A stretch of DNA of 64,000 nt from JAKZVK01 sp965237575 (GTDB lineage Bacteria > Acidobacteriota > Terriglobia > Bryobacterales > UBA6623): assembly GCA_965237575.1 (NCBI GenBank), contig CBDEGI010000004.1:1674001-1738000 (forward strand), in the 5' to 3' direction. The translations under genes were made by a program, and so were the position numbers. The notes under the pieces are model-generated. The model made no database searches, was not told the DNA's origin, and was given only the letters and a program-made list of their open reading frames with translations. Positions 42,539 through 51,588 of this stretch are shown one piece after another (position 1 is the first letter of the stretch; the number at the start of each line of letters is the position of its first letter).

Positions 42539-44605
42539 CTACGTTTCTTTCGCGGGTTCCTCTGGGGTAGCCAGGCTAGGGTGTTGTTCCGCCGCGAGCT
42601 GCTCGAGGTCGGCCTCGCTCAAAACAGTCAAGCCGAGCTTGTTGGCCTTCTCAAGCTTCGTGCCGGCTTTCTCGCCCGCAACAACGTAGTCGGTGCTCTT
42701 GCTCACCGAGCCCGTGACTTTCCCTCCCACGGCCTCGATCAGTTGTTTCGCTTCGTCCCGCGTCAGGTTCGGCAACGTGCCGGTCAGGACGAACGTCTTC
42801 CCGCGCAAGTGCCCGTCGTCTTGCTGCTTGGGTTCCTGCTTGAATTGGAGACCCGCCTCGCGAAGCTGAATCAACAGCTCCTGATTCTTCGGCAGCTCGA
42901 AGAACTCACAAATCGCCTCGGCTACGCGCGGACCGACATCCTCGATGTCTTGCAGCTCCTCGAGCGACGCCGCCGCCAGCCCGTCAATGCTACTGAGGCG
43001 GTCGGCCAGGGCCTGCGCCGTCCTCTCGCCCACGAAGCGTATCCCCAGCGCGAAGATCACCCGTGACAATTCACGCGAACGCGACGCGTCGATGTTCGCC
43101 AAGAGGTTCGCCGATGACTTCTCGCCCATCCGCTCGAGCGATTCGAGCTGCTCCGCAGTCAGGTGGTACAGTCCGGCCACGCTGTTGATCAGGCCGCCGT
43201 CCACCAACTGATCGACCAACGCCTCGCCGAGGCCATCCACATTCATTGCTCGGCGCGAGGCGAAGTGCAGAATCGATTCCTTCAGCCGCGCCGGACAGTT
43301 CGCGTTGACGCAGCGCCGAATCACCTCACCCTCCGGCCGCACCACCTCGGTGCCGCACACCGGGCACGCCTTGGGCATCTCGAAACGCTTACGGCCCTTG
43401 CCCTTTTCGGTGACGCGAATCACCTTGGGGATCACGTCGCCGCTGCGCTCGATCAACACCTTGTCGCCGATCCGCAACCCCAGGCGTTCGATCTCGTCCT
43501 CGTTGTGCAAGGTGGCCCGCGATACGGTCACGCCCCCAACACCCACAGGCGTGAGCCGCGCGCGAGGCGTCAAGGCGCCGGTGCGTCCGACCTGCACGTC
43601 GATCGCTTCCACGACGGTCTCCGCCTGCTCGGCTGCGAGCTTGTAGGCAACCGCCCAACGCGGCGCTCGAGCCGTGGCACCCAGCTCTCGCTGCTGCCGC
43701 GTCGAGTTCACCTTCACCACTAGGCCGTCGATTTCATACGGCAACGTGTCGCGCTTGGCCAGCCATTCGTCGGCGAATTCGCGCATGGGTTCGATGCCGT
43801 CGAACCGGGCCCGATGGGGGTTGACTTTGAAACCTGCCAAGGCGAGGAACTCCAGTGTGCCCCAGTGATGGTCGAGCAACGGAATGCCGTCTCGCAGCAG
43901 CGCGTACGCAAAAAACTCGAGCCGGCGCGCCGCCGTGATCTTCGGGTCCAGCACGCGCAGCGATCCCGCCGCGGCATTGCGCGGATTGGAGAACGTCGGT
44001 TGCTCCTCGCGCAGCCGGTCGCTGTTGAGCAGCTCGAATGCCCCCCGCGTGAGTACCACCTCACCACGAACCTCGACCTCCTCGCGCAAATCAACGTCCC
44101 CGTTCGGCGTCGAGAACAGCAAGGGCAGGGAGCGAATCGTGCGGGCGTTCTCGGTGATCTCTTCGCCGGTCATGCCATCACCCCGCGTGAGGGCCCGGCT
44201 CATCCGGCCGTCGGAGAATTGCACCGACATCGAGATCCCGTCTAGCTTGAGCTCGCCGACATAGTCGACTACGTCGAGCCCCGTACGCTCCCGCACGCGC
44301 CGGTCGAAGTCGCTCAGTTCCTCGACGCTGAACGCGTTATCGAGGCTCAGCATCGGCGAGGGGTGCTCGGCTTTGACGAATCCTTCGCGGGGCGCGCCGC
44401 CGACGCGCTGGGTGGGCGAATCGGGCGTGACGAGTGCTGGGTAGTCCTTCTCGAGTCCCTCGAGACGCCGCACCAAGCCGTCGTACTCGGCGTCGGACAC
44501 CTCCGGCTGATCGAGGACGTAGTACTGCCTCTCGTGGTAGCGGATCTTGTCGCGTAGCGCCTCGATTTCGCGCTTCACATCGGTGGGAGCGGCCCTTGGC
44601 GCCAT
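42539..44605 (-). CDS. ligA: NAD-dependent DNA ligase
   Basis: The protein has 688 residues from ATG 44605. Domain Ia starts VKREIEALRDKIRYHERQYYVLD. The nucleotidyl Lys is in GELKLDGISMS. Zinc cysteines are in ACPVCGTE and CVNANCPARL. HhH motifs follow, and a C-terminal BRCT domain begins LRGKTFVLTGTLPNLTRDEA. It seals nicks in replication and repair and is essential. TATAAT lies only nine bases before the ATG, so the mRNA may be leaderless. It is divergent from the lipid kinase gene. Confidence 0.97.
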   Translation of the reverse strand: MAPRAAPTDVKREIEALRDKIRYHERQYYVLDQPEVSDAEYDGLVRRLEGLEKDYPALVTPDSPTQRVGGAPREGFVKAEHPSPMLSLDNAFSVEELSDFDRRVRERTGLDVVDYVGELKLDGISMSVQFSDGRMSRALTRGDGMTGEEITENARTIRSLPLLFSTPNGDVDLREEVEVRGEVVLTRGAFELLNSDRLREEQPTFSNPRNAAAGSLRVLDPKITAARRLEFFAYALLRDGIPLLDHHWGTLEFLALAGFKVNPHRARFDGIEPMREFADEWLAKRDTLPYEIDGLVVKVNSTRQQRELGATARAPRWAVAYKLAAEQAETVVEAIDVQVGRTGALTPRARLTPVGVGGVTVSRATLHNEDEIERLGLRIGDKVLIERSGDVIPKVIRVTEKGKGRKRFEMPKACPVCGTEVVRPEGEVIRRCVNANCPARLKESILHFASRRAMNVDGLGEALVDQLVDGGLINSVAGLYHLTAEQLESLERMGEKSSANLLANIDASRSRELSRVIFALGIRFVGERTAQALADRLSSIDGLAAASLEELQDIEDVGPRVAEAICEFFELPKNQELLIQLREAGLQFKQEPKQQDDGHLRGKTFVLTGTLPNLTRDEAKQLIEAVGGKVTGSVSKSTDYVVAGEKAGTKLEKANKLGLTVLSEADLEQLAAEQHPSLATPEEPAKET

Positions 44606-44614
44606 GGACGTTTT

Positions 44615-44643
44615 ATTATAGGAAGTGGCACCCATGCACTTCC
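44615..44643. promoter_or_regulatory. ligA -10 element and GGAAGTG inverted repeat
   Basis: On the minus strand TATAAT (44615-44620) places the transcript start almost at the ligA ATG. Next to it, GGAAGTG (44621-44627) and CACTTCC (44637-44643) form an exact inverted repeat spaced by nine bases. The repeat spans the ribosome site and first codons of the lipid kinase gene, so it could be an operator or an RNA hairpin that limits translation. Confidence 0.45.
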
Positions 44644-45611
44644 GCCACGCGGTCCTCATCTACAACCCTGCCTCCGGCAGGCGGCGCAACGTCCGGGAGA
44701 AGAAGGTCAGCGAAGCACGCGAGATCCTCTCCCAGTGGATCGCCCGTGTCGACCTAGCTCCGACTGCAGAGCGCGGCCACGCCACCCGACTCGCCGCGCG
44801 CGCGCTGGCAGACGGCGCTGACCTACTGGTATCTTGTGGCGGCGACGGGACTATTAACGAAGTCGCCGGCGGCATGACCGGGTCGGACGTGCCGCTGCTG
44901 ACGCTTCCCGCCGGCACGGCCAACGTTCTCGCCGAAGAGGTCGAATTTCCGCTTAGCCCAGAAAAGGCGGCGGCTTTGTTGCCCTCGCTGGTCGCAGAAA
45001 AGGTCCCCTACGGCGTCGTCCGCTATGAAAATCCCGAGCCGGGCGCCCGGCACTTCCTGCTGATGTGCGGCGTGGGCGTCGACGCCAGCATCGTCTACCA
45101 TCTCAACACGCGGCTGAAGACCTACATCGGGCAAGGAGCCTACTGGCTGGGGTCGCTCGAGCAGTTGCAACGCAAGTTCGAGCCCTTTCAGATTCGCATC
45201 GGCGACGAAATCTACGACAGTACGTTCGCGCTCATTAGCAAGAGCCGCCGCTACGGCGGACGCCTCGTCATCGCGCCCCACGCACACCTACTGGCCGATG
45301 AGTTCCAGGTCGTGATCTTCCACGGCGACTCGCCCCTGCGCTACGTCGGCTATCTGGCGCAGATCGCCACGCAGACCCTTGACCAGTTCCCCGACGTAAG
45401 CTTCCATCACACCCACCGCGTCGAGCTGCTCAACCATGAGGGCCGGCGCGTCTACGTCGAAGTCGATGGCGAGTTCGCGGGCCGTTTGCCGGCCGTCGTC
45501 GAGATCGCTCCCGAGCAGATGACGCTGATGCTCCCCGCCGCCTATGCCGCGTCGCGCCCGAAGCCGGCGTCGCGCGTGTCGGGCGAAGAGGCCGGGCTTA
45601 GCCTTCGCTGA
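44634..45611 (+). CDS. Diacylglycerol-kinase-family lipid kinase
   Basis: The protein has 325 residues. Motifs are LIYNPASG, LLVSCGGDGTINEVAGG and LPAGTANVLAEE, then the C-terminal beta-sandwich with VEVDGE. These are the DgkB/YegS family signatures. It phosphorylates diacylglycerol or a related lipid at the membrane. ATG 44634 is preferred over GTG 44625 because GGAAG is spaced correctly only for it. It converges on the DedA gene with a 14-bp overlap of the coding ends. Confidence 0.92.
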   Translation: MHFRHAVLIYNPASGRRRNVREKKVSEAREILSQWIARVDLAPTAERGHATRLAARALADGADLLVSCGGDGTINEVAGGMTGSDVPLLTLPAGTANVLAEEVEFPLSPEKAAALLPSLVAEKVPYGVVRYENPEPGARHFLLMCGVGVDASIVYHLNTRLKTYIGQGAYWLGSLEQLQRKFEPFQIRIGDEIYDSTFALISKSRRYGGRLVIAPHAHLLADEFQVVIFHGDSPLRYVGYLAQIATQTLDQFPDVSFHHTHRVELLNHEGRRVYVEVDGEFAGRLPAVVEIAPEQMTLMLPAAYAASRPKPASRVSGEEAGLSLR

Positions 45612-46227
45612 CGCGTCGCGTGCTCCAGCGGTTGACCACGAAGAACAGCACGATGATGACAACCGCGATGGCGATGCCCAGTGGTAGGTTCTCGGCCATG
45701 AGTGTTGTCGTTTCGTCGCCGTAGAGCCCCGCCGCATACGCAATCCCGAAATATCGCACCACGCGCGCGAACGCGATCACCCCAAGGAAGCGATACACGT
45801 TCATCTCGAAGACCCCGGCGGCGATGACGAAGATCTTCATCGGCAAAGGCAAGGGAAGCATGGTCGGAAGAAGAAGGACCAAGGCGTCGTACCTCTCGAC
45901 CTGATGACGCATGGTTTCGATGCCTTTGCTGGACGCTTTTTTCGCCAGCATGGCGTGGCCTACGCGCCGGGCGATCGAGTAGAGGATGTACGAGCCGAGT
46001 AATGAACCAACCACGCCCAGTCCCGCCGCCAGGTAGGCGGTGTCCGGGGCCGCGATCGTCTGCGCGATGATCAGCGCGTCAACGCCCTGGGGCAACGGAA
46101 TGAACGCGGAATCTCCCAGGGCTACGAGGAAGATCCCCCACGGGCCAAACGTCGACGCATATTGGGAGAACCAGAGTCCGATCTGTTTGAACACAGTGAG
46201 TTGCTTGCGTCGAGTAGCGGGAGGCAC
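45598..46227 (-). CDS. DedA-family membrane protein
   Basis: The protein has 209 residues. The SNARE-associated/VTT domain shows FLVALGDSAFIPLPQGVDAL, GSLLGSYILYSIARRVG, LLLPTMLPLPLPMKIFVIAAGVF and FARVVRYFGIAY, with re-entrant loops and a final transmembrane helix. DedA proteins act in undecaprenyl-phosphate or phospholipid translocation and envelope homeostasis. It converges on the lipid kinase gene. Confidence 0.9.
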   Translation of the reverse strand: MPPATRRKQLTVFKQIGLWFSQYASTFGPWGIFLVALGDSAFIPLPQGVDALIIAQTIAAPDTAYLAAGLGVVGSLLGSYILYSIARRVGHAMLAKKASSKGIETMRHQVERYDALVLLLPTMLPLPLPMKIFVIAAGVFEMNVYRFLGVIAFARVVRYFGIAYAAGLYGDETTTLMAENLPLGIAIAVVIIVLFFVVNRWSTRRVSEG

Positions 46228-46391
46228 TCTTGTCGGTCGACGGGAAACGTCAACTCGACTCAGCGACTCGATGAACGAACATCAATGCGTGTTTTCGGTA
46301 ACGTCTTTCCACAACAGAAGCCGACACGTTCGAAGCCCGTTTTGACGAGAACCTCGCGCGTATCCACCCGGAATACGAAACCCTACTCTGG

Positions 46392-46986
46392 TTAAGAACT
46401 CGGGGGCCGATTGACCTTGGTTTCAGCGAACTTCTGAAGCGCCTTGGGCGCGAAGGCGGCGAGCAGAAACCCAAACACGATTACCATACCATTGTACAGA
46501 AGGTCGGCTGGGATCGTCGGCGGCGTGCCCGTGCTCTTGAGGTTAAACAATACCGGGCTAAGCAGGATCAGCGAGAACACAATGGCTGCACTGGGGTATG
46601 CACTTGACTCCCGAAGCCCCAAGGTCTAGTATCCGGGCTCTGGAGGACTATTCGCGCACGCTGGGGAGTTTCAAGAGCGCTTCGCCTTCAGGTTTCAAAG
46701 TCAACCGCTGCCGTCCCCCCGCGGGGCGCAATGAGCGGCGGCTATAGGACCCACGACCGCTGCCCGATGGCCCCTCGAGGGTACGGTCGCCGCAGTCGCC
46801 GACCACAAGGTGTGGGGTCGTCGGGAGTCAAGTGCATACCCCGATGGCTGCAATGAGAGCAATCAAGCTCATCAACCGGATCGAGGAGTAGTTGCCTTGG
46901 CTCTCCTGCAAGAAGCCCACCGGACCGGCCGGTGGCTGTGCGGCAGGAGTCGGTGCTGGTGCAGCAGGCGGTGGGGTGGTTCCCAT
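46392..46986 (-). pseudogene. Small two-helix membrane protein gene interrupted by a MITE
   Basis: The 5' part (ATG 46986, GGAG six bases upstream) encodes MGTTPPPAAPAPTPAAQPP, then SSIRLMSLIALIAAI, and runs into the family B element. The 3' part resumes after the element as SAAIVFSLILLSPVLFNL and ends NGMVIVFGFLLAAFAPKALQKFAE. Removing 46591-46843 plus one copy of ATGGCTGCA restores one frame of about 110 codons. The product would be a Pro/Ala-rich cytoplasmic head with two transmembrane helices and is of unknown function. The gene is now broken. Confidence 0.8.
46591..46843. mobile_element. MITE family B, copy 2 (253 bp)
   Basis: The ends TGGGGTATGCACTTGACTCC and its reverse are intact. 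The flanks are exact 9-bp duplications ATGGCTGCA at 46582-46590 and 46844-46852. The interior is almost the same as copies 1 and 3. It lies within the small membrane-protein gene. Confidence 0.92.
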
Positions 46987-47284
46987 GATCTTCTCCTTTT
47001 TGTGGCCGTCGAAGCTCTCAAGCGGTCGGCAACGTGAGGCCAACCCGCTCACCCGGTCGAGATTGACCCGTGGGATCCGAACTAAGTGACCAGCTTGGGA
47101 TCAAGCCACACAGAGTATAGTTGCCGACTTCTCAGCATGTCAAATCAATTACTTCAGACCCGCTCGGTCCTGGGGTGAGCGTGAGTTTTTCCAAGTCTTG
47201 AAACAGGGTCGGCACGGGAAGTAGTGTCCAGCGTTGCCCTTTCTCAATTCTGAGCGAGACAGGATCGCCATCGGAAACGGTCCA

Positions 47285-48583
47285 TTAGCGCTGAACCACA
47301 CTCCCCAATAGATCATAGAACTCCGGGAACGACACCGAAGCTGCCTCCGCCCCACTCATCGAGCACGATCCCTTCGCCGCCAGGGCTGCCATAGTGAACG
47401 CCATGGCAATACGATGATCGCCGAACGAGTCAAGCTCCGCCGCCTCGAAAGCTTGGCCACCGGGAATCGTCATTCCGTCATCCCGCACCTCGATGTGGAT
47501 GCCCATTCTTCGCAGATTCTCCGCGACCGTTGCGATGCGGTCGGTCTCTTTGACGCGCAGTTCGGCGGCGTCTCGAATGTCCAGCCCTTGGCGCGAGGCG
47601 GCTCCGAGCACGGCCAGGATCGGGATCTCATCGATAACACCTGCCGTCGTTTCTCCCTCGATGACGCCGCCATCAAGAACCGGCCCATTCCCCGCACGGC
47701 CGGCAACGCGCAGATCGCCCACCGGTTCGCCGTGTTGCACCCAGCTTCCGAGGATCTCTAGGTCGGCACCCATCTTGCGAAGAACGTCCAACAGCGCGGT
47801 GCGCGTCGGGTTCAGGCCGACCGCTTTCACAATCAAGTCCGACCCGGGGAGCAGCAGTCCCGCTGCCAGGAAGAAGGCCGCGGACGACAAGTCGCCCGGC
47901 ACTTGCACTTCGAGGGCCCTCAAGCCAGGGCCACCCTCAATCCGAACGTCGAGCCCATCGACGGTTACGTCAGCGCCGAACTCACGTAGCGCGATCTCGG
48001 AGTGGTTGCGCGTCGCCAGCGGTTCGCGAACCGAGGTCATACCGTCGGCAAAAAGCCCGGCGAACAACACGGCCGTCTTCACCTGCGCGCTCGGAACAGC
48101 CAACTCGTACTGAATTGCCCGCAGCGGTCCGCCACGTATTCTCAGCGGCGGAACGCCTCCGTCGGCGGCTTCGATGCCTGCCCCCATCGCCGCAAGCGGC
48201 GTGATGATACGTCGCATCGGCCGGCGCGAGAGCGACTCATCGCCGCCAATCGTCGTCTCAAACTCCTGCCCTGCGAGAATGCCCGACAGCATGCGAATCG
48301 TTGACCCTGAGTTCCCTGCATCGAGCGGTCTCGCGGGCGCCTGCAAGCCGTCGATCCCCACCCCTTCGACCGTGACACGATTCCCCTCGTGGTCGATCGC
48401 GACGCCAAGCCCCCTCAGGCAGCCGAGGGTCGACGCACAGTCCGCGCCGGTCGAGTAGTTCTCGATGACCGTCTGCCCGTCGGCCAACGCCGCGAGCATG
48501 GCGTAGCGGTGCGAGATCGACTTATCCCCAGGCAGACGGATCGTGCCGGAGATCGATGAAACAGGTTGAATGGGGCGAGTCAT
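47285..48583 (-). CDS. aroA: 3-phosphoshikimate 1-carboxyvinyltransferase (EPSP synthase)
   Basis: The protein has 432 residues. Motifs are LPGDKSISHR, LDAGNSGSTIRML, RRPMRRIITPL, PSAQVKTA, ATRNHSE, LNPTR and RVKETDRI. The set DKS, SAQxK, RxHxE and NxTR is that described for class II, glyphosate-tolerant EPSP synthases, although the key glycine (GNSG) is kept. The enzyme makes EPSP from shikimate-3-phosphate and PEP in the cytoplasm. It lies 15 bp downstream of the Nudix gene and is likely co-transcribed with it. Confidence 0.96.
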   Translation of the reverse strand: MTRPIQPVSSISGTIRLPGDKSISHRYAMLAALADGQTVIENYSTGADCASTLGCLRGLGVAIDHEGNRVTVEGVGIDGLQAPARPLDAGNSGSTIRMLSGILAGQEFETTIGGDESLSRRPMRRIITPLAAMGAGIEAADGGVPPLRIRGGPLRAIQYELAVPSAQVKTAVLFAGLFADGMTSVREPLATRNHSEIALREFGADVTVDGLDVRIEGGPGLRALEVQVPGDLSSAAFFLAAGLLLPGSDLIVKAVGLNPTRTALLDVLRKMGADLEILGSWVQHGEPVGDLRVAGRAGNGPVLDGGVIEGETTAGVIDEIPILAVLGAASRQGLDIRDAAELRVKETDRIATVAENLRRMGIHIEVRDDGMTIPGGQAFEAAELDSFGDHRIAMAFTMAALAAKGSCSMSGAEAASVSFPEFYDLLGSVVQR

Positions 48584-48598
48584 AGGAAGGGGCCCGCC

Positions 48599-49021
48599 TC
48601 AGACCGGCCCGCCGGCGGATCCCAGCTCCGCCTCAATAGCTCCGGCCGCCAACCCACGAACAAACTCCACATCGCCCTCGAGAAAATCGAATGTCGGCAG
48701 TTCTTCCGGCTTGGCCCAGTAAACCTCACTGAAGTGCGTGTAGTCCGGCTCGCCAGTGAACTCGGTCACGCGAAAGAAGATCAATCGCAGCGGCTTACGT
48801 CCCGGATACTGGTACTCGTAGCGAGTGATCTCCGACTCGACCTGAGCCTCGATTTGCAGCTCCTCGCGTAGCTCGCGCCGCAACGAATCCTCCGGCGACT
48901 CCCCTTCCTCCAATTTCCCGCCGGGAAACTCCCACTTGCCACCATGGTCCTGCTCGGGCCGGCGCCGGCAAATCAGAATACGCCCGCCGCGCTCGATGAC
49001 AGCGGCGGTAACAGTGGTCAT
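48599..49021 (-). CDS. MutT-type Nudix hydrolase
   Basis: The protein has 140 residues. The Nudix box is complete (GGKLEEGESPEDSL then RRELREELQI). The N-terminal RILICRRRPEQDHGGKWEFPGG is characteristic of (d)NTP pyrophosphohydrolases such as 8-oxo-dGTPases and CTP pyrophosphohydrolases. It would clean oxidised nucleotides. It is the first gene of a pair with aroA. Confidence 0.9.
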   Translation of the reverse strand: MTTVTAAVIERGGRILICRRRPEQDHGGKWEFPGGKLEEGESPEDSLRRELREELQIEAQVESEITRYEYQYPGRKPLRLIFFRVTEFTGEPDYTHFSEVYWAKPEELPTFDFLEGDVEFVRGLAAGAIEAELGSAGGPV

Positions 49022-49050
49022 GGGAGGGGAAGCGGGGGGCTGGCTCGCAT

Positions 49051-49296
49051 CGTTCGCGGTGTGAGCCCCAGGTGAGAAAGAGCCGCTTTGCTCCGAAACC
49101 GGTGAAGGTTGATCGGACGACCCCTCCTCCAGGCAAAGAGTACCGTTGGCCGAAAAGCCCGTCCTACCGTAGCCCCGGAGGGCCGGGTGCGAACAAGCAG
49201 CCGGCTACGGAATGCCGATTAGAGTTCCCCCCGGGTTTTGAGAGTGGGGCAGAATACCAATCCCCGCCTGTCAGCCCGGGGCTCACACCGCGAACG
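49051..49296. repeat. 246-bp element bounded by a perfect 19-bp inverted repeat
   Basis: CGTTCGCGGTGTGAGCCCC at 49051-49069 is matched by its exact reverse complement at 49278-49296. It fills the space between the Nudix gene and argS. No target duplication is visible at the ends and there is no open gene inside. The interior has GC-rich hairpins (e.g. GTAGCCCCGGAGGGCC). It is unrelated in its ends to the two MITE families. Confidence 0.75.
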
Positions 49297-49340
49297 ACCG
49301 CGGCGCGCAGGGCAATTCTTCATCTTACATCACCATCGCC

Positions 49341-51380
49341 TTACATCACTTCAGGAGCGGGAATGCCCATCGTCTTGAGCACGCCGGTCAACTCGCGCAG
49401 AAAGAACTGCGTCGTCCACAGCAGGAAGGCTTTCTTCCGTTGGTCGGTTTCGTTGAGGATGTGGTGCTGATGGTAGAAGTTGTTAAACCCTTGCGCCATC
49501 TGGAATGCGTAGCGGGCCAACTGGGCGGGCTCTCCGGCGGCGATGGCGCGATCGATGGTCCAATCGACACGCGAGGCTTCGAGCAGAAGCTGCCAGAAGT
49601 CTTCGTTCTGCAACTGCTCCTCGAACATGGCACGGTCGAGTTCCTTATCGAAATCCGGCAGTGATTCGCCGCGTTCTTCAAGCTTGCGCAGGATGTTGCG
49701 CGCACGCACCACGGCGTACTGCACATACGGGCCGGTCTCGCCCTCGAAGCTGAGCGCCTCTTGCAGGTCAAAAGCGATGACGGTCGTGCGCGTAAACCGC
49801 AGCATGAAGTAACGCAGCGCGCCGATGGCAATCTGCGTGGCGATCACCCGCTGCTCGTGCTCGGGCAACTCGACGTGGCGGCTACGAACCTCCTCGAACG
49901 CCTTCTCGATCAGCATGTCGATCAGGTCGTCGGCCTTGACGCCCAGGCCTTTGCGGCCCGACACCTCGACATAGGGGCGGCGGCAGTCTTCGTCCGACAA
50001 TTCGATGCCAAGCTCGGCACAGCAGCGCGGCGTCAGCGCCACCATCTCATAGGAGAAGTGAACCGAGTCGTCCGCCTGCTGCTCGTAGCCCAGCGCGCGC
50101 AGCCCGGCGCGGACCACGGCTTGCAGGTATGACTGGCGTACGTCGATGACGTTGAACACCTTCGAGCCACCGCCAAACGTCGGCGCTACGCCGCTGTAGG
50201 GTTGCGTGGTCGAGGCCCACAAGGTGCGGCCGTCGTCGAAATGGCGGAACTCGGTGTAGTGGAAGTCTTTGTCGAGCAGACCGAACTTCCACAACTGATA
50301 CGCGATGTCTTTGCCGACGTAGGTGACGGTGCCGTCCGAGCGGACGATCACCTTCGAATCGTCCACCTTCGAATCATCTATGTTCGTCTCCGCCGCATCT
50401 TGAGCGGCCTCTTGACCGCCCTTCTTGGCCTTATTCTTGCCGGGCTTCGCGGCTGGCGCCTCGCTTTGGAACAGGTCAGCCGGCATCACCCAGCAGCCGC
50501 GGTTCTTGCCCTCGGTCTCGAGGTGAATGGCCCTCCGCTCTTTCAGCAGCTCGAACGCGGAATCCCAAAAATGCAGGTGTAGAATCTCGCTCTCGCGCGG
50601 CAACACGTCGTACTCAACCGCCAGCCGTGACATGGTGTCGAGGTGGGCGTTGACAATGGCATCGGAGACGATCCGGGCTAGCTCGGCCAAATCCCCCTCG
50701 CCCGACTCGATCGCATGCAGGGTCTCGGAGCGCCAGTCCCGGCTCGACGGCTCGGCTTCGTAATGCGCGGACGTCCGCGCGTAGAGGTCCCAGCAGTAGT
50801 AGTCGAAGCGAACCTCGGGGTCATCAATCAGTGCTTGGACATCGGCGGGACCCTTCTTCTCGAGGAAGTGGAAGCCCGCGACGACATCGGCCACCTGCAC
50901 GCCGGTGTTGTCGATGTAATTTTGTACCTCGACCTCGTGACCCAACTCGCGCAGCATCCGGACGAGCGTGTCACCCAACACCGCGTTGCGCAGGTGTCCG
51001 ATGTGTGCCGCCTTGTTGGGATTGATGTTGGTGTGCTCGACGATGATCTTGCCGGCGGCGGGTGCAAAGCCGGCCCGCGAAGGCCTCCACAGGTTCACCC
51101 CGTAAGCCCCACGGTCCAACCGCAGATTGATGTAGCCTCCGCCGGCGACCTCTGTAGCCGCGACGCCGGGAATCGGCGGCAGCTCGGCCACCAATTCTTC
51201 CGCAATCTTTCGCGGGGCTTGCTTGAGCTGCTTCGCCAGCGAAAAAGCCACCGGCAGCGCCAACTCGCCGAACGCCACCTGGCGCGGCTGCTCGATAACG
51301 ATCGGCAGATCCAAGCCGTACCGCTGCTTGATGTAAGCCCCTACGGCATCACGAACCTGATTGGTGACAACTAGGAACAC
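49341..51380 (-). CDS. argS: Arginyl-tRNA synthetase
   Basis: The protein has 679 residues. The N-terminal additional domain is followed by EHTNINPNKAAHIGHLRNAVLGD (HIGH at 126-129) and the anticodon-binding DALR domain (ETGPYVQYAVVRARNILRKL). A low-complexity insertion (KPGKNKAKKGGQEAAQDAAE, then IDDSKVDDSKVIV) lies between the catalytic halves near residues 310-345 and makes the protein longer than most. The start is a GTG without an obvious ribosome site. It is essential for charging tRNA-Arg. Confidence 0.95.
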   Translation of the reverse strand: MFLVVTNQVRDAVGAYIKQRYGLDLPIVIEQPRQVAFGELALPVAFSLAKQLKQAPRKIAEELVAELPPIPGVAATEVAGGGYINLRLDRGAYGVNLWRPSRAGFAPAAGKIIVEHTNINPNKAAHIGHLRNAVLGDTLVRMLRELGHEVEVQNYIDNTGVQVADVVAGFHFLEKKGPADVQALIDDPEVRFDYYCWDLYARTSAHYEAEPSSRDWRSETLHAIESGEGDLAELARIVSDAIVNAHLDTMSRLAVEYDVLPRESEILHLHFWDSAFELLKERRAIHLETEGKNRGCWVMPADLFQSEAPAAKPGKNKAKKGGQEAAQDAAETNIDDSKVDDSKVIVRSDGTVTYVGKDIAYQLWKFGLLDKDFHYTEFRHFDDGRTLWASTTQPYSGVAPTFGGGSKVFNVIDVRQSYLQAVVRAGLRALGYEQQADDSVHFSYEMVALTPRCCAELGIELSDEDCRRPYVEVSGRKGLGVKADDLIDMLIEKAFEEVRSRHVELPEHEQRVIATQIAIGALRYFMLRFTRTTVIAFDLQEALSFEGETGPYVQYAVVRARNILRKLEERGESLPDFDKELDRAMFEEQLQNEDFWQLLLEASRVDWTIDRAIAAGEPAQLARYAFQMAQGFNNFYHQHHILNETDQRKKAFLLWTTQFFLRELTGVLKTMGIPAPEVM

Positions 51381-51588
51381 GGGGAACAGTGGGAGATGCG
51401 AAGCTTACAAGTGATTCTCAGATGAGGCTGTTCGAAGCCGACGGTGACGCCACACTTGTGTTCCCAGTAGAACTTATTGTCCCATAGTCTTTCGGAACCG
51501 TCCCGCCGGTTACCGAAGGACAGACGCAGACGTTACGTTAGCGACCGCGCGCCAGCGTCAACGGTGATGTCCTCTCTCGCTCGATTCC

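Noticed and set aside
47149..47355. 68-residue frame downstream of aroA
   Set aside because: Its first third overlaps aroA in another frame and the rest has no recognisable feature.
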